The notes beneath the pieces were generated by a model. That model did no database searches. It saw nothing but the letters and a program-made list of their open reading frames with translations, and had not been told where the DNA came from. Below are positions 25,901 to 37,210 of a DNA stretch of 64,000 nt, piece after piece; the first letter of the stretch is position 1; each line of letters starts with the position of its first letter. Both the position numbers and the translations under genes were made by a program. Source of the stretch: Sarcocystis neurona (lineage: Eukaryota > Apicomplexa > Conoidasida > Eucoccidiorida > Sarcocystidae). The stretch spans positions 236,261-300,260 of the forward strand of contig KL647313.1 of the NCBI GenBank assembly GCA_000727475.1, written 5' to 3'.

Positions 25901-26567
25901 TTTTCAAAATGTAGGACAAAAGCAGGAATCACTATTTAGTTCTGTATCAACGAGCTCCTGCATGAATATATATGAAAGAAGACGAAGTGTATAAACCTGT
26001 CACAGCGCAAACATTAGTGCGAACAAGCCTCATTCGCCTTGATTCAGCACTTGGCCGGCTTCAAGCTGTTCCTCCCTCACTCATGCCATTGCGCATGCCA
26101 TATTCTTTGGCATACAGCCGGCAGCCGTGTTGCACGTCCCATTATAGCTCTTCAGCATAATTCAAGAGACATCTCTCTCACAAATGATTTCTGACAGTAT
26201 AGATACCAGAAGGCCTCACAACATGACAAGAGTTGGCGGTCACACTGCCGTGGAGACCCTGAGCCAACCTGCTGCTCCCCGAGACAAACATTCCTTCGCC
26301 GCAACAACCACACTACAGAACTACTTGTGATCACTAGCTGACATGGTTTATATCACGTCTACCCGGACCTACTTTGAGCGTTGTGCTTCCACTTGCTGAA
26401 CATGACGCGTGCCGCCCATGTATGCGTGTGAGGACGTTCGAAAGCAGTATGACGTGACCACGAGAAGCTGCTGGCTCTGAAGTAGTGCTGCATTCGCAAC
26501 TTTTATGTATTTGATTATGCGTCGCCCTGAGCAGAAGCCTTGGAGCCTTAGGTAAACGGAAAACTAC

Positions 26568-26998
26568 TGGCACGTCTGTCGAAAATGTACACATGCATAT
26601 AGTGACACAAAGAAGCAGAACGGGGGAGAGTTGTTTGCCAGGCAACGTAATGTGCAGATGGGGGGGCGACAGGGTCGGACGACAGCTTCGGACGACACGG
26701 GTTCCTCGGGTCCACTACTGTGCCCTTATCTCTATCAGCTGAGCGGAATGCTTTCGGTGTAATCTCTTAGTTACAGCGGCCAAGCAAAAAAAATCATCCT
26801 TCGCTATGTTCTTCACATAAGACAGGTGAGCAAAACCCTTATTTCACCGTAGCGCTCAACGTGCAACGCACAAGCAAGGCAGTCACATATTATAGTGTGG
26901 CACCCCAAATGCAGCAAGCAAGCTGGTACAACTCTTCCTTTTTTGCATGCGTCCGTATGTCCGGTGCCTTCAACTGCTGCATCTCGCGCTGGTAAACG
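26568..26998 (-). CDS. Two candidate exons joined in phase, unknown protein
   Basis: Exon 26998-26904 follows a CACAG acceptor and reads 'VYQREMQQLKAPDIRTHAKK' then 'EELYQLACCIW'. Exon 26738-26568 follows a GCTCAG acceptor, matches phase 1, and reads 'DKGTVVDPRNPCRPKLSSD' then 'HYVAWQTTLPRSASLCHYMH'. The intron would be 165 nt. Translations look globular. No family is recognised with confidence, and flanking exons are not connected. Confidence 0.35.
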
Positions 26999-27394
26999 CT
27001 GTGACAGGTTTGACTTGTGTAACTCTTCAACGTGGAAACCCTGACCCACGTGGCTCAAGACCCCCGGTGTCCTCATCTGCAGACGTGCGTAACGTAAAAT
27101 ACTACTCAGCTGTTCAGATTCTGCTGAAGATTCACTTACTAGTATGTACATGCGAAAGGATGTCAGAGAACCTACAAGACACATCTAGCGGTGCTGCGCC
27201 GTTTTCAGTGCTCCGCCCAGTGGGCGTCGAACTGTCGCCACTACTCTGCGGAGGTCAGAGTGCGTCTTGAAAGTCCAGCCTTCAGGAGGAATTCTCAATC
27301 AGATACCATTTTCATTACCCCCACCGTGAGTGGCATTAGCTACTTGAATTACACGGATTACTAGACTCTGATGAATGAAGTTTTATGCGAGGCA

Positions 27395-27726
27395 ACGCTG
27401 GCAGCAGAAGGCAGACGAGAAAACCAGCTTTTTACATACTTCGGGAGTAGTAGTGGCACAGTTGTGCTGTGGAGTGACCCCATAAGAAAAAATAATTGCT
27501 ACGTAAGATTTCTAGGTAGGTCGCGTCATCCTGTCACACGCCTCAGGCACATGTAGGCGTACGCTGGCAGCAGAAGGCAGGCGAGAAAACCAGTTTTTTA
27601 CATACTTCGGGAGTAGTAGTGGCACAGTTGTGCTGTGGAGTGACCCCATAAGAAAAAATAGTTGCTCCGTAAAATTTCTAGGTAGGTCGCGTCATATTGT
27701 CGCACGCCTCAGGCACATGTAGGCGT
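27395..27726. repeat. Tandem duplication, 166-bp unit, two copies
   Basis: 27395-27560 and 27561-27726 are near-identical, both running from ACGCTGGCAGCAGAAGGCAG to the CTCAGGCACATGTAGGCGT end, with only a few substitutions. The low divergence indicates a recent local duplication. No gene is assigned across it. Confidence 0.92.
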
Positions 27727-28715
27727 ACATTCCCACGTTATTGCTCCCTTGTGTTAATTTCTATAAAAGGTATACAGGCAAGTACGCACACGGTGAATGT
27801 CGGTGAATCAGAATCTATAATGTGTTACCAGGCTTAGTCTGGAAGTCGTAGCAGTTCACCTGTTTCGCCGTCAAATTATGGAAGCACAAGCGTGCGTGCC
27901 CTACACTGCGTGATGAATGTTGTGTTTCGTCAGACAACTTGAACGGGGAATGCCAGGGCACGTTGTACCACCTTGTGTGGCAAACGGACGTACGAAAAAA
28001 GAGAATTAGATCTCCCGACGTGTCACGCACCGCTGGTAGGGAAATCGGGAAATCTCGTGCAGATGCTGAGTCTGGGTCGACTACTTTTGTGTGCAGGGAT
28101 ACTAGACGCACAGTGAGATTACACTGGAAGAAACGGCTGCAAACAGCACGCTCCCTTCTACTCTCATCCGGACATCCAGCCATAGCAGTCAAACATAACA
28201 AGAAAAAGCAGCGGCAGCCGCACTCCCAAGCGGATAGTGTACATATAAGGATGGATGAAGTAGTGTACGTTGCTTTGGCAAAGCTCTGAGGTTGCACAAG
28301 TATACACGTGAAAGGATCCAGTACAAGACTTTCGGTGCTAAGCAATGAGGTATTGTCGGTGGCAAGACGATACAGTACACCGTAACAAGTACCACGTGAA
28401 GTGTTATAATCTTGTTCCCGTGTCCTGCCTAATAAGTTTTTCCAGCAGGATTCCAGCTGACTACTACTAGGCACGGAAATTCAATATGAATAGTGCATAG
28501 AGGACGGAGATTACAAGTGAGGCACTGTGACCACCACCTAAAAAAATAACGCAGGCGAGGCGTATCTCCTAAACGCTCTTTGCGCGCATCAGTTGACTTT
28601 ATGACGGTAACCGAGTGCGTAACAGGTCCACGCGTAAACGGCGTGTGATCGTGACTGTACAGATGCTTGAGAAAAAAGTGGAAATATGTCCAGCCCTATT
28701 TCTGGAGACGGCGGA

Positions 28716-29859
28716 TTAGCGGCGTCGTACGCGTGGCCTTTCCAGCGACGTCGAGACACCCCGTCTTGTCCAAAAATAGTATTTCCGAATGAGAACCTTG
28801 GGCCGAGGGTAAAACTTTGACAGATTGTTACATAGTAGGGTTGAGGGAGTCGACCATTCAGAGATAAGAGGCCGAAATAGGGGAGTCGGTGCGTGACGCT
28901 GCATTACGATTCCGTGCGTTGTTTGTAGCGCAGCAGATGAACACCACCGGGAAGAATGAAGACGTGTTGTCCCCAAAAAACCATGCCCGTATATAAATCC
29001 ACGGAGATGAGTAGTGGCAGGAAGTTTTCAAGCGCGGTTTCAATTCATACCGTAGCTGGATGTGTCTTCGAAGACGCCGTGCAGCCAGTTGCTGGAGGGG
29101 GAGCGGACGAAGACATCACATGAATCAATGAAACTCCGTGGTGACGCTGCAGTGCTAACAAAGGCATATATAGGCATATTTTGAAAAACAATAGCACGCA
29201 GAAAGTGCATTTGTTCCTCCCTGTGCATAATTCCCCAATGCCGCATACCATAAACCTCCTTACGGCTGTGTATTTCAGAGTGTTTCTCGCTGCCTCTTCC
29301 TTCACGGCAAACAGCGTGTACGAGAACTGCACATGACTTCCATGGTGTAGAGATAGCCATATCATGGGTCCTGCATTTACTTACCAGTAATGCGAGGCGG
29401 GCGGCCCATCGCATGACCCTCCCCTTTCCATGGCGCTGCTGGCGCCAACTCGGGTTTATATACGGCTGATAGTCGGCGCGCACGTTTCGATTTGTTGACT
29501 CAAATGAGAAGCCCCTCTCTCCCGCAAGCAACTCTTTGCACATCGTCATTTGAGATATTACCAACCCTGTAACTCTTGTTACTCCTCGTTGATCTCTGCT
29601 TTCTACGTACTCAGGCAAATGGACCAAACTGCCGGTACTTAAAACAATACGTTTAGACCTCACGTCTGAAGAAATCACAATCGAACCACATAAAGCGCCG
29701 CCTCAGGGCGGCCCGTTGTTTAAGCTTCTCCTCATCCGTGAGAACGATACCCTGTGTTAATTCATGCACTGCTTGATGAGACAGAAGCTTGTACTGGTAC
29801 ACTGCACAGCCTACAGGAGAGCTGACAATTTTTATTCCCTCATTAATGAGTGCCGAACT
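28716..29859 (-). CDS. Unidentified six-exon gene (5' end not found)
   Basis: Six short exons chain in consistent phase: 29859-29690 ('GIKIVSSPVGCAVYQYKLL', 'LTDEEKLKQRAALRRR'), 29628-29562 ('LVHLPEYVESRDQRGVTRV'), 29435-29385 ('RHGKGRVMRWAARLALL'; donor CTG/GTAAGT), 29326-29264 ('FSYTLFAVKEEAARNTLKY'; donor GTAAGG), 29146-29051, and 28898-28716 ('SKFYPRPKVLIRKYYFW', Arg-rich tail, TAA). Introns are 58-152 nt. The first joint uses a weak donor. The translation is basic with hydrophobic helices. I do not recognise the product. Its 5' end lies within about 220 bp of the moaC start, so the two are probably divergently transcribed. Confidence 0.4.
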
Positions 29860-30078
29860 CTGAACGTTGTTAGTCGAAAGCTCACAGCACCTGTGCAAGA
29901 CATGCAGCGGTTGAGGGACCCACTAAGAACGTTTCTTGACCTAGAAATACATCCATGTAAAGTAACAAAGAGAGCGGGCGTTGAACGTAAGAGTGACACC
30001 CTGAACATCAGCACACAAAAACGGCTGAAATACAAGTTGACAATGAATCACCCGTGTTGAACGCATGAAGTTAACACA

Positions 30079-31083
30079 ATGCTTACATTATTCCTCTCCG
30101 CCCGTGTGCCTCCCAGCACGCGTAACTGGATCGTAGAACAAATTGCCTGCAATCACCGTGCTGCAATCCCCCGTCTTGCTGTTCCGGAAGAGCGTTCCGT
30201 GGGGGCTCAGAAATCCTCCGCTGCGACCCAAGTCACTTGCTCACATCAGTCGCACCGGCCGCGTACGCATAATCGGTTGACCCTACCGTTCCCAGCTAAC
30301 TTCGGATTAAAGCGGCCTTTTATGAGTCAGCGTAACGAAGAAGCACACAGGTGCCATTCGTCGTCTGGCTTCTCTCACTTACATGATGTCTCCGGATCTG
30401 TGCGCATGGTAGACGTTTCGACGAAACGTAGTGGCCTTCGCACGGCTGTAGCGGAAGCGAAAGTTTTTGTTTCTCCTGAAATTTGCGACAGGTGGAAAGT
30501 TGACAGTAACTATGTTTCTTTGGAGCGGTCTTCTGGGGAAGGAAGTTCAGTACGTGGTGTAGGGACAAACGCAGAAACCTCTTCGAGGCAGGTAGTGTCA
30601 GTTCCTGCCTGCAGATCTGTGGCTCTTCGGTCGCCGAAGGGAGATATATTTGAAATTGCGAAAGTCGCCGGGATCATGGCTGCCAAACGAACAAGTTCAC
30701 TCATTCCCTTGTGCCACAATTTGCCCCTTTTGGCAGTGGAAATATCCTTAACTCTCAACGAGTCAGAGCCAGTCACCGTCGAAACAATACCAGCTACCGA
30801 GGAAGAACATGCACTAAGGAGTCTGGCTGATGACGACAATTCTACGAAGCCCACTTCCGGAGTCCAAAAGGCACGTGTCCGCAGTCGCCCCTACGTTCTC
30901 ATTAGGAGTCTAGTTAAAACACACAGTGCAACTGGAGTGGAAATGGAAGCGCTTACAGCTGTGACGATTGCAGGCCTGACGGTTTACGACATGTGTAAGT
31001 CGGTGGATAAAAATATCACTCTCACCGGTGTACGACTTGTATCGAAGCGCGGGGGAAAAAGCGACTTCGGACCTCTTCCGTAA
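30079..31083 (+). CDS. moaC: Cyclic pyranopterin monophosphate synthase (MoaC), intronless
   Basis: MoaC, with MoaA, converts GTP to cyclic pyranopterin monophosphate, the first step of molybdenum cofactor synthesis. The 334-residue frame carries the family blocks in order: '[19 protein letters not shown]' (98-116), '[19 protein letters not shown]' (186-204), '[10 protein letters not shown]' (208-217), '[11 protein letters not shown]' (285-295), 'YDMCKSVDK' (303-311) and C-terminal 'GGKSDF'. Residues matching the catalytic Lys, His, two Glu, Asp and Lys are present (K187, H213, E288, E290, D304, K307). It is about twice bacterial length: an N-terminal extension of roughly 95 residues, possibly organelle-targeting, and two internal inserts (about 140-180 and 237-265). 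A later ATG at residue 82 could be the start instead. No other Mo-cofactor gene lies in the window. Confidence 0.93.
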   Translation: MLTLFLSARVPPSTRNWIVEQIACNHRAAIPRLAVPEERSVGAQKSSAATQVTCSHQSHRPRTHNRLTLPFPANFGLKRPFMSQRNEEAHRCHSSSGFSHLHDVSGSVRMVDVSTKRSGLRTAVAEAKVFVSPEICDRWKVDSNYVSLERSSGEGSSVRGVGTNAETSSRQVVSVPACRSVALRSPKGDIFEIAKVAGIMAAKRTSSLIPLCHNLPLLAVEISLTLNESEPVTVETIPATEEEHALRSLADDDNSTKPTSGVQKARVRSRPYVLIRSLVKTHSATGVEMEALTAVTIAGLTVYDMCKSVDKNITLTGVRLVSKRGGKSDFGPLP

Positions 31084-34000
31084 AGATTAGGTGGTTTTCC
31101 ACCTGGGACCTTCCTGGAACGGAACACCTATGTACACGTATACGTGAATACATATATAATGTATCCATCCGTTGTTCCGGAAGAGAACAGCAGCTCCAAA
31201 CTTTAACGCACAAGTCGGTGGCCTCGTAGATCTGCTTGTTTCTATCATTGATAGAAGAAGCTCGTTTGTAAGCGTAACACATGGTATGCGTAATGCACTC
31301 GTGACGCGCAGTCGAATACGCAGGAGGTGCGCAATACGAGAGTGGCAGAAAACTGGGCGTGAGCAAAGCACAGAGTGTACAAGCGAATTCGTGTACACCT
31401 GACAAGCGAAAGGGTTGAGATGTGGTCACCGTGCAAGAAGCCCTTGTGGGCATTGCGGTCACACTGAAAGGTGATGCGTGAACTCGTTATCTCTAACGTC
31501 TCCTTTGTAGCTACATCCGGCGGGTATGTTGTCCGTCCCAGTGCGACTTCAGACGAACAAAAGGAAACAGTTTTTTGTTCTGAAGCAAATTCACATTTTT
31601 ATGAGCTTTCGTCTCTGCCGGTGCGGCAAAGGTTACAAACAATGCGAGTGCTATAGCATCGCAGGATTCAGCAGGAAAAATGTCTTAAGTAGTACCAGCA
31701 CAACCTGATTATGTTGCTCTGCTGCAATTCTTTCAGTCATAGATTTCGCAGGAGCACCCACTGTTGTGACCGATGCTCTCCGCGGTACGTCTTCCGAAAT
31801 TAACGAACTGGAAACAACGGCACACAGACTTACACGCTCACGGAGTACATCTGGATACATGTGAATAGTCGAAGCAATGTCTTCATACGTGCACATACAT
31901 ATATATATATATATATACATTATACAGACGGATGTGCAATGAATCATGTTCAACATATTTTGCAAGAACACCAGCGCACTACTGGAGGAACAAGTAGAGT
32001 GAGACGCTAAAATACTAACAATGAGGTGAAGTCTTGCACACGTGGATCCAATTTCCTAGCAAAGCAGCACACTCACCCGCTCCAGCAACTGTGCAGATAG
32101 CTGCACGCCCGTGTATTCCCAATATGAGATGAAGATTGATATCTCATGATCGGACTGATTGGAAGACGCACGTGTCTGCCGGTTTACTGTCGGGGAAGTC
32201 ATAGCGGCTGATATATGGGCACAAGAAGACGCATAACGCCACACAGGTGCCCGCATAAAATAGCTACCAACGAAGAGACAATCACCTCGGCAGCGGGAGG
32301 ATGAGCAGTGGGTGGTGTGGCGCCACTGTTGGATAGAAATTTCATGGAGTCACAGTGACGGGCGGTGAACAGAAGAGGAAATGCTGCAGGATTTCCTCTC
32401 TCGTATGTTGGTAGATGACACAGGATGATGAGTTAGTAAATAGATCGCAAAGAAGGAAGACTGCCTGATAACGCATGCCAGACTCCTGTGTCACCTGAAG
32501 AAATTCGCGACCACAGTACGTTTCGACGTGTAACATAATTGAGACAAAGCGCTGTGCAAAGTGAGAATGCCTGACAGATCACACGAAAGGACAACAAATA
32601 GGGGTATGAGACACATGCTAGTCGATGAAGCACGACTGTACAGAAAGGTTCCGCTAGTAATACCAAGACGTGGAAGAAACAAATGAACAGGCTGCAGTCT
32701 AGGGTGTCGAGGGGCGCGCTAGTTGCGCGCTTTTGCTCTTCACACGACAAGCCGCAGGAAGCAACAGACTGCAGCCAAACGTTCGAAAGGCCAGAACGTG
32801 ACATTATCTGCTCATCAAACACCAGAGGTTGCAGGATCTCCACGGAGCCTTTCGCTGGCCATAAAGGTCACGCGAGAAACTGTTGATCCTACTATAACCT
32901 GAAAGAATTGGTACGCCAGAAGACGCTGACCTGGTGTCCGCTGCGTAGCAGAGTACCTTCGTCGAATCTTGACATAGACGTATCCATGACATCGTTGCGA
33001 ACGTCACAGACCCGTGTTCGTGTTCTCGGAAGTAACATTTCACGATGTGAGGTGCTCCGCATGAGCACGTCGAACACCGACGTGCAAATGCAGAGACGAT
33101 GTGAGTGCTGCGAGAACGCGGCCGAGCTCCTCAGCCATGAAGGGAATATCTGAGATAAAGAAAATCTTAATGCACGTGTAGAATTGTGGACTATCGCCAG
33201 CAGGGGACAAGCGTGCACACACTGTGAAGAAACCTATAAATCTGCGGAGTTAAACAATTTGTAGCCACCGTCCTTACTAAGCTGTTGACCATCCAGTCTT
33301 GTGTGGCCAAAATGTGTTCGGAGATTTCGCAACATGTGCGTGCACACTACATCACATTTAACACAATCGTGCACTGGATGCCCAGGGAAACCGCACACAC
33401 TACGTGCGTTGCATTACACGTGGCTCCCCACTAGCATTCATATCTCTTCTGAAGCAGGCTTCTGCTCGTATCTGCTTTGTTTGTTTGAAGCAATTCACAA
33501 GTGGGATGGCCTTCCGTGTATATCTGTATAAACACACACACATACATGTGCACGTCTGATTACATCGAATGAGGCGGGTAGAATCTACTTTGTTATATAG
33601 GGACTAAAGGCGGGAACTACGATGCAGGCGTCATCAAAATGTATCCGCAGTATTACTGGTAACGGCTGCCTCATGCAACACAGTGACGGGAGGCGATATG
33701 CCATCAGCATTTCGAATTACTCTTTCTCCAGTTTTTACGTATACACGCTTGTACACACATATACATACACATCGTATACTTTTATATTAATTCACTTCCC
33801 TAGTGCCCCTAGCGCGTCAGCTGCTCTCCACGTTTACCGAAAGTCCAATTCGGGCGCTGCGCGCAGCCGGCACGAAGGCTCCTGCTGTTAGCGATAACAC
33901 GCCTGGAACCTCACCCGAGAGCAAGTGAACGTTGAGTTTCTTAGGTACTTTTAAAAGGAAACTAGTTGGAGGGTCCCTTCCGTACAGAGAGGTAATTGAC

Positions 34001-34911
34001 AGCAGTAGCGACAGCGTAGTCTACGCATCCAGAAACTATCTACACACATATTGCGCACGTGACAGCATCCGCAACAAAGCTAATAATACAGTTCGCATAA
34101 AGACTGTAATGCAAGATGAGTGCTTACCCTATGCTGTGCAGAGTGGTACGCTTGGTAGCGATAGTTGACACAACACCAGCGATAGCAAGAAAATGCCAGC
34201 AATCTTACCAAGGGAAACGGTGCAAAGATAGAAGTCATATGCCGCTTTTTTGGTCATAGAGGAGCTACAGCAGAAAAGCAGCCACTCCTGGGCTGCGCTT
34301 GAGCTTTGATAATCGGGCCGTGTAGAGTACGATAAACCATTTCCAACTACGTAAATTACCAGTGCAGAACTGTTGGAAGCTCCACATTGTACGAATCGTC
34401 GTGCGGCGTGGGACAAACCATTTCCGGCTACCCAAATTACCAATGCAGATCTTGTGGAAGATTCATACTGCAGCAGCAGCACGAACCCTTATACATCAAA
34501 ATGGCTACACCTTGTTGTTAATACGTTTTGTGCACGCACCGACATACATACAGGATTGACACGAACAATTTATTGAACGACATCTTCGCGTTTAAATAAA
34601 CGGAAGACATTCTTTCTCCTGCATGATGCATTATTGTAAGTGCACCTCCCTACATGCCGACACGTACTCAAAACTTATGGACGCACCCTGTGGCACATAG
34701 GTCAACTGAACAATCGTGTCCGCTGTGGGACACAGGTGACAAGTATTCTGCACTTCCAATTTAAACAATTACTCACAATCCCACCTGTAAGCGAGGGCCG
34801 ACTTCACCTGGATGGTTCAACGTAGGTAGAAAGAAACTGCATTTTGCTGCCGTTTTGGTTTAAGCAAGGATCCACGTAGAATAGTGAAGAACACTAATTG
34901 ACAAAGTCACC
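31084..34911. other. No assignable gene
   Basis: Short frames only. One minus-strand open stretch (33149 to about 32900) follows a strong acceptor-like TTTCTTTATCTCAG and looks moderately protein-like, but the flanking introns it would need are under 20 nt, so it was not called. Small TA runs lie near 31.15 and 31.9 kb. Confidence 0.4.
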
Positions 34912-36052
34912 ATGTTGCTCGGCATCTCGGCGATCCTGAGTTTCCTTCGGCGGCGGCTACCGCGCGTACGGGTGCCCCTGTGGCACTTTGCACATTATTG
35001 TTGCTCGGTGCCCAATTTCTGCAGTCAGGGAGACGGCTTTGCCGCGCACAGCTGCTGCGGTGCCGTTGCTTCTGATGGAATGTGGCAAGCACGGTGCAAA
35101 TACGCGTAAATATGCGGTCACACACATACACACACAGAGGGAGAATTTGTGTTCCTCTGTGCACAGGCAGTGCTCTAGCTTGTAGTCCGCGCAGCTGGAA
35201 ACTGCAGAACAGTACGCGTGCAAGCTGCTGCACGAGCGCGTGCCCACTTGTTGGGACCTTCGACGTCGAAGATTCTCAAAAGAAGAGAAAACCTTCCCTG
35301 CTTAAGGCAGAGGCGAAAATCGTTCGTAAGGATACATGCGTACACACACGACGTACTCGTCCGCCCCATCGACGCTCGTGCGCAACATCGAGACACGCGC
35401 ACACACTGCACACTTGCACGCATATAAATATGTATATATATGTACATATGTGTGTGTATATATGTATATATATACATGTATATCTGTTTATACCACGACA
35501 CGAAGCTGTCCTGCTGCTGCTGCCGATGAATAAGAGGAAGAAGAGAAAGACGACGAAGAAGAAGCGCTGCCGCAGCAGCAGTAGCATTATTACAAGTGTT
35601 TTCGCGTACGCGCACCGCGTAAGCGCAGCCGCGCGCGTGTTCGACGAACAGGAGAAGACGAAAGTCGCAAGCAACAGCAAAAAAGCTGCTGCAACCCAAG
35701 CAGGCAGAAGCGTGCTTATGTGTCTCGAAAATTCCCCCGGACCGCGTCGTGGCTTTTCCAAATTCTGCCCACGGACGCGCACAGGCGGCACAGCGTGTTG
35801 TAGATAAGAGTAAGCAGGAGATGCGTTTGTCGAGAACCACGACGCAGAGAGGCAGCAGAGACTGCCTTGTGCAGCAGTTCAACAAAGAAGGACGCGCCGC
35901 GTGGCGCGACACAGACGGCAGAAGACGGAGAAAAAGACCATCCAAACCAACACATTCTTCCCTGCCCCCCCCCCCCCCCCGCTTCGTACCAAGCAATGGC
36001 TTGGTGCTGCGGAGACGCAGGTGGCCATACAGCCGGTGCTTGTCTTCGTTGT

Positions 36053-36083
<31 letters not shown>

Positions 36084-37097
36084 GACGAGACATCACAGGC
36101 AGGCCGCCGTCACGCGCGTTGCAGAGGGGGGGACGGCAACTAATATGAAAAAACTCTGCTTAACGCAGTAGCAGCGGGTGTCCCTGCAAATTTTTCCGAG
36201 TCCTCGGCGCCCTTCTGGAAGAATCCTTGCGCAGATAACGTCCTTGAAAAGCAGCAGGACTGCCCGTCCGTATCAATCACGTACCTCTGCGCCTCTCTGT
36301 GCGTGTGTGTGTGTGTGTGTAGGTGTGGATGTGTATTTGTCTGTGTAGTTGGGTGTTTGCACGCGAAGATGTGGACTGAGGCCCTGGGCTGTTTTCTGCC
36401 AGACAAAAGTACCAGATTCTCCCTCATACGAATGCGGTGCTATGGTCGTCAAATGTACAGGTGCATGCCTTTATCATGCCGTTGGGACCCGTACGGAGCA
36501 AACATACATGGCAACCCATCAGGAAGACGTCGAACGCCTCGGTCTGTTCCACCACCCTTTCCTTTTCCCCCCTCCTGCAGCAAGTTGAAACGCGCTGGCG
36601 CTGTTCAGCAGTTCACCGATCGATGAATTCGTGCGCAGCGCAATAAATGCATCTACGCAAGCCTTTTCATTAAGACGGGCACACACGTGCCCCGTCACCA
36701 ACCTGCGGCTATGACAGCCTTCGCTTTCTTCCTCTGTCTTCCGGTGGGCACGTCATATATTGATCACACAAGTCAAGCAGAAGAAGAAGAAACAAAACAG
36801 TGGCCCTCACTTCCTCTAGAAACACGCCACCTGTACACATCACAATATATGTATATATATATATGTACGTAAATACGTATAGGGATGCGAAGAAATACAT
36901 GTATATATCTATGTACATACATACATATATATATTTATATATGTCGTAGCTGTGTCCAGGCCACTCTCTGTTTGTATGTGCTTGCATGCCAGGATAGAGA
37001 GAGAGTTTTCTCGAACGCCTTCTACGTCTTTGACCGCGGCAAAGAAGTGCATTTCCCTGTTTGTCTGTATAACGACGACCCCTACACAAACACCTAG
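34912..37097 (+). CDS. Probable multi-exon gene of unknown function
   Basis: Supported plus-strand exons: 36169-36269 (acceptor AACGCAG; 'VPANFSESSAPFWKNPCAD'; donor TCC/GTATCA), 36403 to about 36585 (acceptor TTTTCTGCCAG, phase-matched; 'DSPSYECGAMVVKCTGACL', 'THQEDVERLGLFHHPFLFP'), and the terminal exon 36993-37097 (acceptor CATGCCAG; 'RVFSNAFYVFDRGKEVHFP', ends 'NDDPYTNT' then TAG). A possible first exon at 34912 begins ATG with 'MLLGISAILSFLRRRLPR', which looks like an organelle-targeting presequence. Joints between about 34.97 and 36.17 kb and between 36.59 and 36.99 kb are unresolved. The Cys content and lack of repeats suggest a compact globular protein. No family is recognised. It converges tail-to-tail on the PANK gene. 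Confidence 0.45.
35965..36328. repeat. Poly-C run and CA/GT microsatellites
   Basis: An uninterrupted run of 16 C (35965-35980), a (CA)n run at about 36051-36079 and a (GT)n run at about 36300-36320. They lie in the proposed introns of the plus-strand gene. Lengths of such runs are often inexact in assemblies. Confidence 0.9.
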
Positions 37098-37144
37098 AAG
37101 TGGACGATTTACGTGATTAAGTCCAGGTCAAAAGAAAAGAAACG

Positions 37145-37210
37145 TCAGTCGTCCACTGCAATAAGTGCGCCAAGGGCCCCGAGGTACCCGTCGTGACACA
37201 GAAACAAAAC
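37145..37210 (-). CDS. PANK: Terminal 66-nt coding exon of PANK
   Basis: The acceptor ACTTTTCAG is followed by 21 codons and TGA. The translation 'VLFLCHDGYLGALGALIA' plus three residues is the canonical last block of type II pantothenate kinases (the H-[DE]-G-Y-x-G-A-x-G-A signature). It joins in phase 0 to the donor GAG/GTATTT at 40583/40582, over an intron of about 3.4 kb. Confidence 0.9.
   Translation of the reverse strand, partial: VLFLCHDGYLGALGALIAVDD

Larger units (their letters stand above)
20805..28715. other. Unresolved region with scattered exon-like pieces
   Basis: There are no long open frames, but short minus-strand segments with good splice signals and protein-like translation recur (listed separately at 21.2-21.4, 22.8-23.1 and 26.6-27.0 kb). 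Pieces near 25.2-26.3 kb look plausible on either strand and are not called. The region most likely contains one or two intron-rich minus-strand genes with very short exons. Confidence 0.4.

Noticed and set aside
26170..26260. Minus-strand Cys-rich segment resembling a zinc finger ('QLLSCCEAFWYLYC')
   Set aside because: Too short and metal ligands incomplete; phase does not connect to the neighbouring candidate exons.
27815..28474. 219-codon minus-strand frame
   Set aside because: No ATG at its start, no domain, no splice support; an overlapping plus-strand frame is equally plausible.
32885..33149. Minus-strand open stretch after a strong acceptor-like site
   Set aside because: Continuing the gene in either direction would need introns under 20 nt; no conserved motif.
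36140..36705. Minus-strand segments that look coding near 36.2 and 36.65 kb
   Set aside because: The plus-strand exons at the same place have better acceptor and donor sites and phase agreement.
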